The notes under the pieces are model-generated. The model saw only the letters and a program-made list of their open reading frames with translations. It was not told the DNA's origin and ran no database searches. From positions 62,001 through 126,000 of the forward strand of contig CAIUSV010000066.1 in assembly GCA_903901915.1 (NCBI GenBank): a DNA stretch of 64,000 bases, written 5' to 3'. Below, piece by piece: positions 39,175-47,794 of this stretch. Source of the stretch: an uncultured Rhodospirillaceae bacterium (lineage in GTDB: Bacteria > Pseudomonadota > Alphaproteobacteria > Rhodospirillales > Magnetospirillaceae). The position numbers and the translations under genes were made by a program. Every line of letters begins with the position of its first letter. The stretch's first letter is position 1.

Positions 39175-39878
39175 TGCTGGAAATCCGCGACCTCGACCTG
39201 TTCTACGGTGACGCCCAGGCACTTGACGGGGTCTCGCTGGACGTGGCCGAGCACGAAGTCGTCGCCATCGTCGGCGCCAACGGTGCCGGTAAGACCTCGC
39301 TGATCCATGCCATCGCCGGCATGGCCAAGGCAGCGCGGGGCTCGATCCGCTTCGAGGGCGCCGAGATCGCCGGCGCCTCCAGCTCGCGCATCTGCGACCT
39401 GGGAATCGCCCAGGTGGCCGAGGGCCGCCAGATCTTCCCCAGCCTGAGCGTGCGCGAGAACCTGGAGATGGGGGCCGTCATTCCCCGGGCCAGGCACTTG
39501 CGCCAGCAGACCCTCGAGCGCTGCTACGAAATGTTCCCCAAGCTGCGGGTGCGCTCGGATCAGGCCGCCGGCACCCTGTCGGGCGGCGAACAGCAGATGC
39601 TGGCCATCGGCCGCTGCCTGATGGGCCAGCCCCGGCTGATCATGTTCGACGAGCCGTCGCTAGGGTTGGCCCCGGCGGTGGTCGGCGAGATGTTCAAGGT
39701 CATCCGCGATCTTCACGCCGCCGGTATGACGGTGATCCTGGTGGAACAGAACGTTTCGGCCTCGCTGAAGCTGGCCGATCGCGGCTATGTGCTGGAAAAC
39801 GGCCGTATCGTGCTGTCGGGTACCGGCGCCGGACTGCTGAACGATCCCGGCGTGCGCCAAGCCTATCTCGGACTGTAA
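39171..39878 (+). CDS. ABC transporter ATP-binding protein, LivF type
   Basis: This 235-residue ATPase has the Walker A motif GANGAGKTS, Q-loop region VAEGRQIFPSLSVRENLEMG, signature TLSGGEQQMLAIGRCLM, Walker B IMFDEPSLGLAP and switch VILVEQN. Two adjacent ATG codons (39171 and 39174) are possible starts; the first overlaps the previous stop. It closes the five-gene transporter set and is followed 34 bases later by the acyl-CoA ligase gene. Confidence 0.92.
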
Positions 39879-39912
39879 ACAGTAATTCCGGCAACGACCG
39901 GGGGAGGAAATC

Positions 39913-41751
39913 ATGAAGACCAATCCGTGGGGGCCGATCAATTTCGCCCCGGCCCACGTCACCGTCGAGAACCTGCCGGGCGGCGGCATGATTCTGCGCT
40001 CGCCCGACAGCTTGAAGCCGTATTCGCGCTGCCTCGGCGACCTGCTGCACCATTGGGCCGACCGCACCCCCGATTCCGTCTTCCTGGCGCAGCGCGCCGG
40101 TGACGGCTGGCGGCGCGTCACCTGGAAGCAGGCGCTGGCGGCGGTGGAGTCCATCGCCCAGGGGCTGCTCGATCGGGGCCTCAACCGTCACCGGCCGGTG
40201 ATGATCCTGTCCGACAACAGCATCGATCACGCCCTGCTGGCGCTGGCGGCCATGCATGTGGGCATCCCGGCGGCACCGATTTCCCAGGCCTATTCCCTGG
40301 TTTCGCAGGACCACTCCAAACTCAAGTACATCGCCGAGATTTTGCGCCCCGGTCTGGTCTACGCCGCCGATGGCGCCCGCTTCGCCGATGCGCTGGTGAT
40401 CCCCGAGCTGTCGCGGGTCGAGGTGGTCAACAGCACCAACCCCATCGTCGGCGCCGCCACGTTCGACTCGCTGCTGGCCACCACCCCCGGTCCGGAGGTG
40501 GACGCCGCCTTCGCCGCGGTGCGTCCCGGCACCATCGCCAAGATCCTGTTCACCTCGGGCTCGACCGACCTGCCCAAGGGTGTGCTGAACACCCAGCGCA
40601 TGCTGTGCTCGAACCAACAGGCCATTCGCCAGTGCTGGCCGTTCCTCGCCGAGGAGCCGCCGGTGCTGGTGGACTGGCTGCCGTGGAACCACACCTTCGG
40701 CGGCAACCATAACTTCAACATGGTGCTGCGCCATGGCGGCACGCTGTACATCGACGAAGGCAAGCCGATGCCGGGCCTGGTCGATAAGACGGTGGCCAAT
40801 CTGCGCGAAATCTCGCCCACCCTCTATTTCAACGTCCCGCGCGGTTTCGACATGCTGATTCCGCTGCTGGACAAGGACGACGAACTGCGGGCCAACTTCT
40901 TCCGTAACCTGAAGCTGATCTTCTACGCCGGTGCCGCCCTGCCCCAGAACCTGTGGGAAAAGCTTGAAGCGCTGTCGATCCGGGCGCTGGGCTACCGGGT
41001 GCGGATGGTGTCGTCGTGGGGCTCGACCGAGACCTCGCCCGCCGTCACCAACGTGCATTTCGACATCGAGGGCGCCGGCAACATCGGCCTGCCCGTCCCC
41101 GGCTGCGAACTCAAGATGATTCCCAACGGTGGCAAGCTGGAACTGCGGATTCGCGGTACCAACGTCACCCCGGGCTATTACAAGCGCGATGATTTGACCC
41201 GCGCGGCGTTCGACGAGGACGGCTTCTACATGATCGGCGACGCCGGAAAGCTGGCCGATCCCAACGATCCGGCCAAGGGCATCGTGTTCGACGGCCGTGT
41301 CGCCGAGGATTTCAAGCTGATGTCGGGCACCTGGGTTGGCGTGGGCGCCCTGCGTCTGGCGGTGCTGGACGCCGCCGCCCCCATCCTTCAGGATGCGGTC
41401 ATCACCGGCCATGACCGGGAAGAGGTCGGCCTGCTGGGCTTCGCCAGCCAGCCCGGCTGTCTGCGGCTGTGTCCCGATGCCGCCCCGGATACCCCGCTCA
41501 AGGACCTGATCGCCCGGCCCGAGGTACGCGACCGCCTTGCCGCCGCGATGAAGTCGCTGGCGGCCCAGGGCAAGGGCAGTTCCCATCGGGTGGCACGGGC
41601 GCTGCTGATGGCCGAACCGCCCTCCATCGATGCCAACGAAATCACCGACAAGGGCTACATCAACCAGCGCGCGGTGCTGACCAAGCGGGCGGCGCAGGTG
41701 GAACGGCTGTACGCCGCGAACCGGGACCCCGAGGTCGTCCGCCTGGATTGA
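39913..41751 (+). CDS. Feruloyl-CoA synthetase-like aromatic acyl-CoA ligase
   Basis: This 612-residue AMP-forming acyl-CoA ligase has the adenylation P-loop ILFTSGSTDLPKGVLNT near residue 212, the core motif WGSTETSPAVTNVHF and the hinge-like MIGDAGKLADPNDPAKGIVFDGRVAEDFKL. The N-terminal pattern (MILSDNSIDHALLALAAMHVGIPAAPISQAYSLVSQDHSKL) matches the bacterial feruloyl-CoA synthetase branch, which activates ferulate, p-coumarate or cinnamate-type acids. A GGGGGAGG ribosome site precedes the ATG. Exact substrate is not decidable; the context of transporter, acyl-CoA dehydrogenase and 4-hydroxybenzoyl-CoA reductase favours a phenylpropanoid. Confidence 0.87.
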   Translation: MKTNPWGPINFAPAHVTVENLPGGGMILRSPDSLKPYSRCLGDLLHHWADRTPDSVFLAQRAGDGWRRVTWKQALAAVESIAQGLLDRGLNRHRPVMILSDNSIDHALLALAAMHVGIPAAPISQAYSLVSQDHSKLKYIAEILRPGLVYAADGARFADALVIPELSRVEVVNSTNPIVGAATFDSLLATTPGPEVDAAFAAVRPGTIAKILFTSGSTDLPKGVLNTQRMLCSNQQAIRQCWPFLAEEPPVLVDWLPWNHTFGGNHNFNMVLRHGGTLYIDEGKPMPGLVDKTVANLREISPTLYFNVPRGFDMLIPLLDKDDELRANFFRNLKLIFYAGAALPQNLWEKLEALSIRALGYRVRMVSSWGSTETSPAVTNVHFDIEGAGNIGLPVPGCELKMIPNGGKLELRIRGTNVTPGYYKRDDLTRAAFDEDGFYMIGDAGKLADPNDPAKGIVFDGRVAEDFKLMSGTWVGVGALRLAVLDAAAPILQDAVITGHDREEVGLLGFASQPGCLRLCPDAAPDTPLKDLIARPEVRDRLAAAMKSLAAQGKGSSHRVARALLMAEPPSIDANEITDKGYINQRAVLTKRAAQVERLYAANRDPEVVRLD

Positions 41752-41768
41752 GGAGTGAGACGCGACAG

Positions 41769-43439
41769 ATGATCGACTACCGCACCCCCCTGCCCGACCT
41801 GATGTTCGCCCTTCGTTTCGGGGCCGGCGCCGACCGGCTGGCGGACTGGGATGACGAGACCGCTGAAACCGTGCTTACCCACGCCGCCCAGATGGTGGAC
41901 GAGGTCATCGCCCCCCTCGACCCCATCGGCGACATCGAGGGCACCCGGCTGGTGGATGGGCGGGTGCGGATGCCGCCGGCCTTCGTCGCCGCCTACCGCC
42001 AGTTCGCCGACGGCGGCTGGCAGGGATTGGCGGTACCGGAGGAGGATGGTGGCCAGGGACTGCCCCACATCCTGGCCTCGGCCCTGTCGGAAATGCTGAG
42101 CGGCGCCTGCGTCACCTACCAGATGGTGCTGTCACTGGCCCATGGCGCCATGCGCACCCTGGCGGCCAGCGGCTCCGAGACCCAGCGCCGGACTTGGATT
42201 CCACGGCTGGCCTCGGGGGAATACCTCGCCACCATGTGCCTGACCGAGGCGCAGGCCGGGTCGGATCTCGGCCAGGTGCGTACCACCGCCACTCCTGCCG
42301 AGGATGGCTCGTGGCGACTGTCCGGCGGCAAGATCTTCATTTCCGGTGGCGATCAGAACCTGACCGACGGCCGGATCATGCATCTGGTGCTGGCCCGTAC
42401 CCCCGGCGCCCCCGCCGGCGTCAGAGGCCTGTCACTGTTCATCTGCCCCTCGCATCTGCCCGATGACAGCCGCAACGCCATCCAGGTGGTGCGGCTGGAG
42501 GAAAAGATGGGCATGCACGCGTCACCCACCTGCCAGGTGGCCTTCGACGGCGCCCGCGCCGACATCGTCGGCGCCCCCGGCGAGGGGCTGAAGCGCATGT
42601 TCACCATGATGAACGCCGAACGCCTGGATGTCGCCGTCCAGGGCGTCGGCCTCGCCGAGGTGGCGCTGCAACGCTCGCTGGCCTACGCCGCCGAGCGCCG
42701 GCAGGGTCGTGCCGACGGCGGCAGCGGCGATGGCCCCGACCCCATCGTCCGTCACGGCGACGTCAGGCGCATGCTGATGACCCAGATGGCCTTGGCCCTG
42801 GGCTGCCGCGCCATGGTGATGCGCACCCTGGTCGACCTGGATCTGAACCGGACTCCGGCGCTGATGGAGCTGATGACCTCGGTGTGCAAGGCCTTTGTCA
42901 CCGATTCGGCCATGGAGTCCGCCAATCTGGCCATCCAGGTCCACGGCGGCTATGGCTTCCTGCGCGAATACCGGGTCGAGCAGATCCTGCGCGACGGCCG
43001 CATCACCCAGATCTATGAGGGCACCAACGGCATCCAGGCCGCCACCGTGGCCGGGCGCGCCATTCGCCAGGGCAACGGCGCGGCGCTGGCCGAATTCCGC
43101 GCTGCCACCCTGGAGGCGGTCGCCATCGCCACCCCGCCCGCCGCCGAAGCGTTGCGGCGGGGGCTGGCCGCCTTCGACACCGCCACCGCCGCCATGCTGG
43201 CACGAGACGAGTCCGGACTGACCGCCACCAGTTATCTGCGCCTGACCGGGCTGGTCGCCTTCGCCGCCGCCTGGGCCCGTCTGGAAAGCGCGGCTGACTC
43301 GGCTCCCAATCCCGATCGTATCCGCGCCATCGCCGCCTTCGTCCGCGACTGGATGCTGCCCGAGGTCGATCATCTGGCGGCCCGCTGCCAGTCGGACGCC
43401 AACCTGAGGTCTTTACCCGACGAGGTCTTTGCCGCCTGA
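41769..43439 (+). CDS. Acyl-CoA dehydrogenase (large, DmdC-like form)
   Basis: This 556-residue FAD enzyme is longer than the common 380-residue type because of an extra C-terminal domain. Motifs are the FAD/substrate loop MCLTEAQAGSDLGQVRTTA, the insertion GGKIFISGGDQ, and EQILRDGRITQIYEGTNGIQA, where the Glu is the catalytic base. Such enzymes act on substituted or aromatic acyl-CoAs such as phenylpropionyl-CoA. It would oxidise the side chain of saturated substrates; unsaturated acids such as p-coumarate would skip this step. It lies 17 bases after the ligase and ends the operon. Confidence 0.9.
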   Translation: MIDYRTPLPDLMFALRFGAGADRLADWDDETAETVLTHAAQMVDEVIAPLDPIGDIEGTRLVDGRVRMPPAFVAAYRQFADGGWQGLAVPEEDGGQGLPHILASALSEMLSGACVTYQMVLSLAHGAMRTLAASGSETQRRTWIPRLASGEYLATMCLTEAQAGSDLGQVRTTATPAEDGSWRLSGGKIFISGGDQNLTDGRIMHLVLARTPGAPAGVRGLSLFICPSHLPDDSRNAIQVVRLEEKMGMHASPTCQVAFDGARADIVGAPGEGLKRMFTMMNAERLDVAVQGVGLAEVALQRSLAYAAERRQGRADGGSGDGPDPIVRHGDVRRMLMTQMALALGCRAMVMRTLVDLDLNRTPALMELMTSVCKAFVTDSAMESANLAIQVHGGYGFLREYRVEQILRDGRITQIYEGTNGIQAATVAGRAIRQGNGAALAEFRAATLEAVAIATPPAAEALRRGLAAFDTATAAMLARDESGLTATSYLRLTGLVAFAAAWARLESAADSAPNPDRIRAIAAFVRDWMLPEVDHLAARCQSDANLRSLPDEVFAA

Positions 43440-43546
43440 TCTTTTTTTTGTGGGAAATGGCGGAAATCCGGGAGCCGGTGGTTGTAAAGTCTCCAAAAAC
43501 AGGCGACATTGCACTTCTTTACGCGGAAACGCGCGCGACTCCAGGG

Positions 43547-43575
43547 TTGACGCTTGCCGCGTTCATGTCATTTTG
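43547..43575 (+). promoter_or_regulatory. Promoter of the HU gene
   Basis: TTGACG (-35) is followed after 17 bases by ATTTTG as a weak -10. It lies in an AT-richer gap, about 30 bases before the start codon. Confidence 0.4.
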
Positions 43576-43605
43576 TTTCCGCCACGACATACCATTGGGG
43601 GTCTC

Positions 43606-43881
43606 ATGAACAAGCAGGATCTGGTGAATAAGGTTGCCGAACTCAGCGGTCTGTCCAAGGCCGCCTCCGACACCGTCGTCGATGCCACCTTCGCCGCCAT
43701 CACCGCGGCGCTGAAGGCCGGTGACGACGTTCGTCTGGTTGGCTTCGGCTCGTTCTCGGTGACCAACCGCGCCGCCAAGGAAGGCCGCAACCCGCGTACC
43801 GGCGCGACCATCAAGATCGCCGCCTCCAAGGCGCCGAAGTTCACCGCCGGCAAGGGTCTGAAGGACGCCGTCAACGGCTGA
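43606..43881 (+). CDS. hup: HU-family DNA-binding protein
   Basis: This nucleoid protein of 91 residues begins MNKQDLVNKVAELSGLSKAAS and carries the family signature VRLVGFGSFSVTNRAAKEGRNPRTG, whose arm inserts the conserved Pro into the DNA minor groove. Length matches homodimeric HU rather than IHF. GGGGG precedes the ATG. It is monocistronic, with its own promoter and a strong terminator, and separates the degradation cluster from the sensory genes. Confidence 0.96.
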   Translation: MNKQDLVNKVAELSGLSKAASDTVVDATFAAITAALKAGDDVRLVGFGSFSVTNRAAKEGRNPRTGATIKIAASKAPKFTAGKGLKDAVNG

Positions 43882-43904
43882 TCCGACGGAACCGACCTTT
43901 TTAG

Positions 43905-43936
43905 AAAGGCCCCCGGAGGCGATCCGGGGGCCTTTT
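43905..43936 (+). terminator. Intrinsic terminator after the HU gene
   Basis: AAGGCCCCCGGA and TCCGGGGGCCTT form a perfect 12-bp stem with a 5-base loop followed by T residues. Confidence 0.9.
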
Positions 43937-44171
43937 GTATTGCGGGTCCATCCGCCCGAATCCGGCGGTGAAGGTGGACACGGCGAGGTCCTGCACGGTC
44001 TTGGCCCGACCGGACCGTCGCGCGCCATGCGTGAAAGCTCCAGGGCGGCAAAAACGCCTTAGACCATTGCCACTGACCACCTGACCTTTTTCACAGTGAT
44101 TCTAGCCATGTCCGTAGTTATACCGCGCCCAGGAAAGCCACGATCTCCACCTTAGAATAATACAAACAAGA

Positions 44172-47129
44172 ATGACACAGACTGCTCGACTGCTACTGGT
44201 TGCTATCATTTTCATAGTTCTAACCTACGCGGGAAGTTCTCTCGCGGCCGACCAGCCGACTAGCCCCGCTGAAAGTCGCGCCACCATCACCGTGGCACTA
44301 TCGGACAATTACTCGCCGTTCAGCTTCGCCACCGCCGACGGACAGGTGCGGGGCATCTTCAGGGATCTGTGGGATCTGTGGTCGCAACGGACCGGGATCA
44401 AGGTCCACTACGTATTGATGGACTGGACGCAAGCGCTGGAGTGGTTGGCGGCGGGGCGCCTGGACGTGGTCGGCAGGGTGCCGGGAAGCGACCAGGTCTC
44501 TCGGCGTTTCGCCCTTTCCCGCGAATCGTACCCGACCGAGATGTTCGCCTATTTCCGCTCGTCCCTGGTGGCCATCGATGGCGTGGAAAGCCTGAAGGCG
44601 TATCAGATCGGAACAATCGCCGAGGGACGCTGTATCGATTGGCTGCGCGAGCAGGGCGTGCCCAACATCCGCGTCTACCCCACCTTCAACGCCATGGCCG
44701 AGGCGGCCGGCAGCGGCGAGATCGATGTCTTCTGTAGCGGCCGGCAAGCGGCCATCAGGGTCCTCGATAACAAGGGTGTGCTGGGAAACCAATTCCGCCG
44801 TTCGCCACCGCTGTTCGCCAGTCACCTCCACTGGGCGGTGCGCCACGACGATGCCCACCTCCACCAAACCATCGAAGACGGGTTCGCTCTGATTTCCGCC
44901 GCCGAACGCCAGGCGATTATCGATCACTGGAACGGCGAAGCCATCGACGACCCGTGGAACGACCACCCCATCCTGCGCTGGCTTGCCCTGATCGTCGTCG
45001 GCGGCGCCCTGGTCGCGCTCGCGCTGGTCGCCTGGACCGTCACCCTGCGTCGACAGGTAGCGGCGCGGACCGCGGAAGTACGGGCGGCGGGAAAACAACT
45101 CGCGGCAATGATCGATACCCTGCCCGGCGTGGTCTATCGCCGGGTCTACCTCCCCCAGGACAGCCGCATGCTTTTTGTCAGCGATCAGTGCCGCGACCTG
45201 TTCGGATTATCGCCGGATGACATCCGCGCCATGTCGGGCAGGGAACGGCAAGTCGCGCTGATGCATCCGGAGGATTGGCCCACCGTTTCGGCGATGGCGG
45301 AGAAGATCGCCGCCGGCGCCCCCCAGGGCGAGAGCAAGGCCAGGATGCGGCGACCGGACGACAGCCTCGGCTGGGTGCTGATTCGTGAAAAAGTCATCGA
45401 GCGCACCGAAAACACCATCGTCGTCGAAGGCGTGATTTTCGACATCAATGCCGAAGCCGCCGCCCGCGAAGCGCTGGAGGCCAGCGAACGCCGTTACCGC
45501 GAACTGATCGACGACGTCAACGTCATCGCCTGGGAATGGGACATCACCGCCCAGCGGTTCGTCTACGTGTCACGGCAAGGGCCGAAGCTGACCGGATTCT
45601 CGTTCGACGACTGGTATGTCCCCGGCTTCTGGCTCGATCACATCCATCCCGACGATCGCGACCGTGCGCACGACGCCTGCGCTTCCGCCACCGCCCGTGG
45701 CGAGGATCACGAATTCGAGTACCGGATGGTGCGCGCCGACGGCGGAGTGCTGTGGATACACGACATCGCCCATGTCCACCGGAAGAACGGCCAGCCGCAT
45801 AGCCTGCGCGGGCTGATGCTCGACATCACCGATCAGGTCAACGCCAGAAAGGCGCTGGAACGCAGCGAGGCCGGTCTGCGCGAGATCTCCGAGCGCCTCG
45901 CCACCCTGATCGACCGCCTGCCCGGTGTCGCCTTCCGCGTGGCCTACCGGCCCGATGGCGGACGGCGCGCGCTTTATCTCAGCGGCGCCTGCGCCGAATA
46001 TTTCGGCGTGCCGGCGGCGGAGGTGTGCTCCTGGTCGGCGGAGCGTTACACCGCCTTGATGACGTCGGCCGCGGCGCCCGGCGATGATATCACTTCGGTC
46101 TACCGGCAATTGCGCGACCAAGGCCACACCGAAATCGTCCAACAGATACAGCCGCCGAACGGCCCGCGGCGCCACCTGATGATCCGCGGCAAGCTGGTGG
46201 GGCAGGTCGGCGAGGAGCTGATCTCCGAAGGCATCGTCATCGACGTCACCGAAGAGGCCAATGCCAAGGCCGCGCTGGAGCGGGAAGAGGCCGGCCTCCG
46301 GGCAATCCAGGTGCAATTGCAGGAAGCCCGCCGGATATCGGCCCTGGGCGATCTTGCCGGCGGCATCGCCCACGAGTTCAACAACATGCTGGGGGCGATC
46401 CTCGGCTATGCCGGATTCATCGAGGAAGATGCCCTGCACGGCACATCGATCCATCGCCACGCCGGGCGTATTCTCGGCGTCACCCGGCGGGGCAAGGCGC
46501 TGGTCGATCAGATCCTGATCCTCACCCGGCAGCGCGGCATGCACCGCAGCCGCTTCGGGTTCGCCGAACTGGCGGTCGTCACCGTCGCCGACCTCGAGCG
46601 ATCTCTTCCCGCCGGAGCGGCTCTGCGCGTCTTGCCGAATAATGACAACGCCGACGTCGAGATCGAAGGCGACCGGGAGCAAATCGGCATGGCCTTGCGT
46701 GGCCTCTGCATCAACGGACTGGACGCGTTGGCGGGAAAAGCCGGAACGGTAACCGTCGGCACCCATATCCCCGACCTGGAGGGCGAAGCCTATTGCCGCC
46801 TGCGCAACCGCATCGGTTCCGGCCTGCCCTCCGTTATCGAGGTGTGGCAAGACGACTCCGGCGCGAACTGGGCGGCAACCGGCTATCCACCTTCGTCGGG
46901 GACCTGGGCGGCACTCTCGGTTTCGGACCAGGGGGACGGCATGGATGCCCCACTACTGGAACAGGCATTCACCCCGTTCTTCACCGCCAAGGAAAGGGCG
47001 ACGAATTCCGGACTCGGGCTGTCGGTGGTCCAGGGCGTCGTCCAGGCCCATGGCGGCGCCGTGATCATCAAAAGCCGTCCCGGCGAAGGCACCACCGTCG
47101 AAATCGTCTTTCCCCGTGCCGCCGCTTGA
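44172..47129 (+). CDS. Sensor histidine kinase with periplasmic SBP3 domain and three PAS domains
   Basis: This 985-residue membrane kinase has a signal peptide (1-25). A periplasmic solute-binding domain of the SBP_bac_3 type follows (about 35-262; TITVALSDNYSPFSFATADGQ, EMFAYFRSSLVAIDG). A membrane helix lies near residues 269-291. Three PAS modules come next (about 308-430, 440-560, 575-705). The HisKA-type phosphorylation site is H734 in LGDLAGGIAHEFNN. The ATPase domain has its N box near 845 (LCINGLDAL) and G boxes at DQGDGMD and GLGLSVVQG. No receiver is attached, so it may pass phosphate to the receiver of the hybrid kinase encoded 0.7 kb downstream. The ligand is unknown. Confidence 0.9.
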   Translation: MTQTARLLLVAIIFIVLTYAGSSLAADQPTSPAESRATITVALSDNYSPFSFATADGQVRGIFRDLWDLWSQRTGIKVHYVLMDWTQALEWLAAGRLDVVGRVPGSDQVSRRFALSRESYPTEMFAYFRSSLVAIDGVESLKAYQIGTIAEGRCIDWLREQGVPNIRVYPTFNAMAEAAGSGEIDVFCSGRQAAIRVLDNKGVLGNQFRRSPPLFASHLHWAVRHDDAHLHQTIEDGFALISAAERQAIIDHWNGEAIDDPWNDHPILRWLALIVVGGALVALALVAWTVTLRRQVAARTAEVRAAGKQLAAMIDTLPGVVYRRVYLPQDSRMLFVSDQCRDLFGLSPDDIRAMSGRERQVALMHPEDWPTVSAMAEKIAAGAPQGESKARMRRPDDSLGWVLIREKVIERTENTIVVEGVIFDINAEAAAREALEASERRYRELIDDVNVIAWEWDITAQRFVYVSRQGPKLTGFSFDDWYVPGFWLDHIHPDDRDRAHDACASATARGEDHEFEYRMVRADGGVLWIHDIAHVHRKNGQPHSLRGLMLDITDQVNARKALERSEAGLREISERLATLIDRLPGVAFRVAYRPDGGRRALYLSGACAEYFGVPAAEVCSWSAERYTALMTSAAAPGDDITSVYRQLRDQGHTEIVQQIQPPNGPRRHLMIRGKLVGQVGEELISEGIVIDVTEEANAKAALEREEAGLRAIQVQLQEARRISALGDLAGGIAHEFNNMLGAILGYAGFIEEDALHGTSIHRHAGRILGVTRRGKALVDQILILTRQRGMHRSRFGFAELAVVTVADLERSLPAGAALRVLPNNDNADVEIEGDREQIGMALRGLCINGLDALAGKAGTVTVGTHIPDLEGEAYCRLRNRIGSGLPSVIEVWQDDSGANWAATGYPPSSGTWAALSVSDQGDGMDAPLLEQAFTPFFTAKERATNSGLGLSVVQGVVQAHGGAVIIKSRPGEGTTVEIVFPRAAA

Positions 47130-47157
47130 AGGACGCTCATACCCTCAGGAGACCGCG

Positions 47158-47793
47158 ATGTGTAATTGCCCTCGATCGATTTCGCTGGGCTTCGATCCCG
47201 AACCGTATCCCGCCGGAACCCATATGTGCCTCATCTTCAACGACGACGACGAGCGTCGGTGGATGATGGCGAAATATATCCAAAGCGGCTTGGACGGTAA
47301 CGAGCAGGTCGGATACTTCGTCGATACGCTGACGGCGGACGACATGAAGCGGGCGATGCGCGACCTGGGGGTGATCCTTTCCGACGAACAGGACGGCCGG
47401 CAATACAGCTTCATCGAGACCGAAAAGGTCTATTGCCCCGATGGAACATTCAGAACCGATCGCATGCTTGATGCCCTGGCCCAGGCCCATCATCGCAGTT
47501 GCCGGGAGGGATATGCCGGCGCCCGCGTCACCGGCGAGATGACCTGGTCGAGAAAGGGCTATGCCGGGTCGGAGAATCTGGTGGAATACGAATCGCGGAT
47601 CAACATCCTGGTCCGCACCGTGCCGACCACGGCGATCTGCCAGTACGATGCCCGGCGCTTCGATGGCGCGACGCTATACGATATCCTGAGGGTACATCCG
47701 ATGATGATCGTGCACGGGCAGGTTATCCGGAATCCCTACTACGTCGCGCCGGAAATATTCCTGGCCAACAAGACCGAGGGGATCCGATCCTAA
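47158..47793 (+). CDS. MEDS-domain sensory protein (DcmR-like)
   Basis: This 211-residue soluble protein consists mainly of a MEDS domain (methanogen/methylotroph DcmR sensory domain), a small-molecule sensing fold. Typical stretches are THMCLIFNDDDERRWMMAKYIQSGLDGNEQVGYFVD and TAICQYDARRFDGATLYDILRVHPMMIVHGQV. It has no DNA-binding or kinase part of its own. The start is set at 47158 by AGGAG just upstream. It lies between two kinase genes, 28 bases after one and 1 base before the other, so it probably works with them as a separate input module. Confidence 0.85.
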   Translation: MCNCPRSISLGFDPEPYPAGTHMCLIFNDDDERRWMMAKYIQSGLDGNEQVGYFVDTLTADDMKRAMRDLGVILSDEQDGRQYSFIETEKVYCPDGTFRTDRMLDALAQAHHRSCREGYAGARVTGEMTWSRKGYAGSENLVEYESRINILVRTVPTTAICQYDARRFDGATLYDILRVHPMMIVHGQVIRNPYYVAPEIFLANKTEGIRS

Positions 47794-47794
47794 A

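Noticed and set aside
39872-39883. Palindrome ACTGT-AA-ACAGT before the CoA ligase gene
   Set aside because: It is short, overlaps the stop codon of the preceding coupled gene, and does not match either operator type well; chance is likely.
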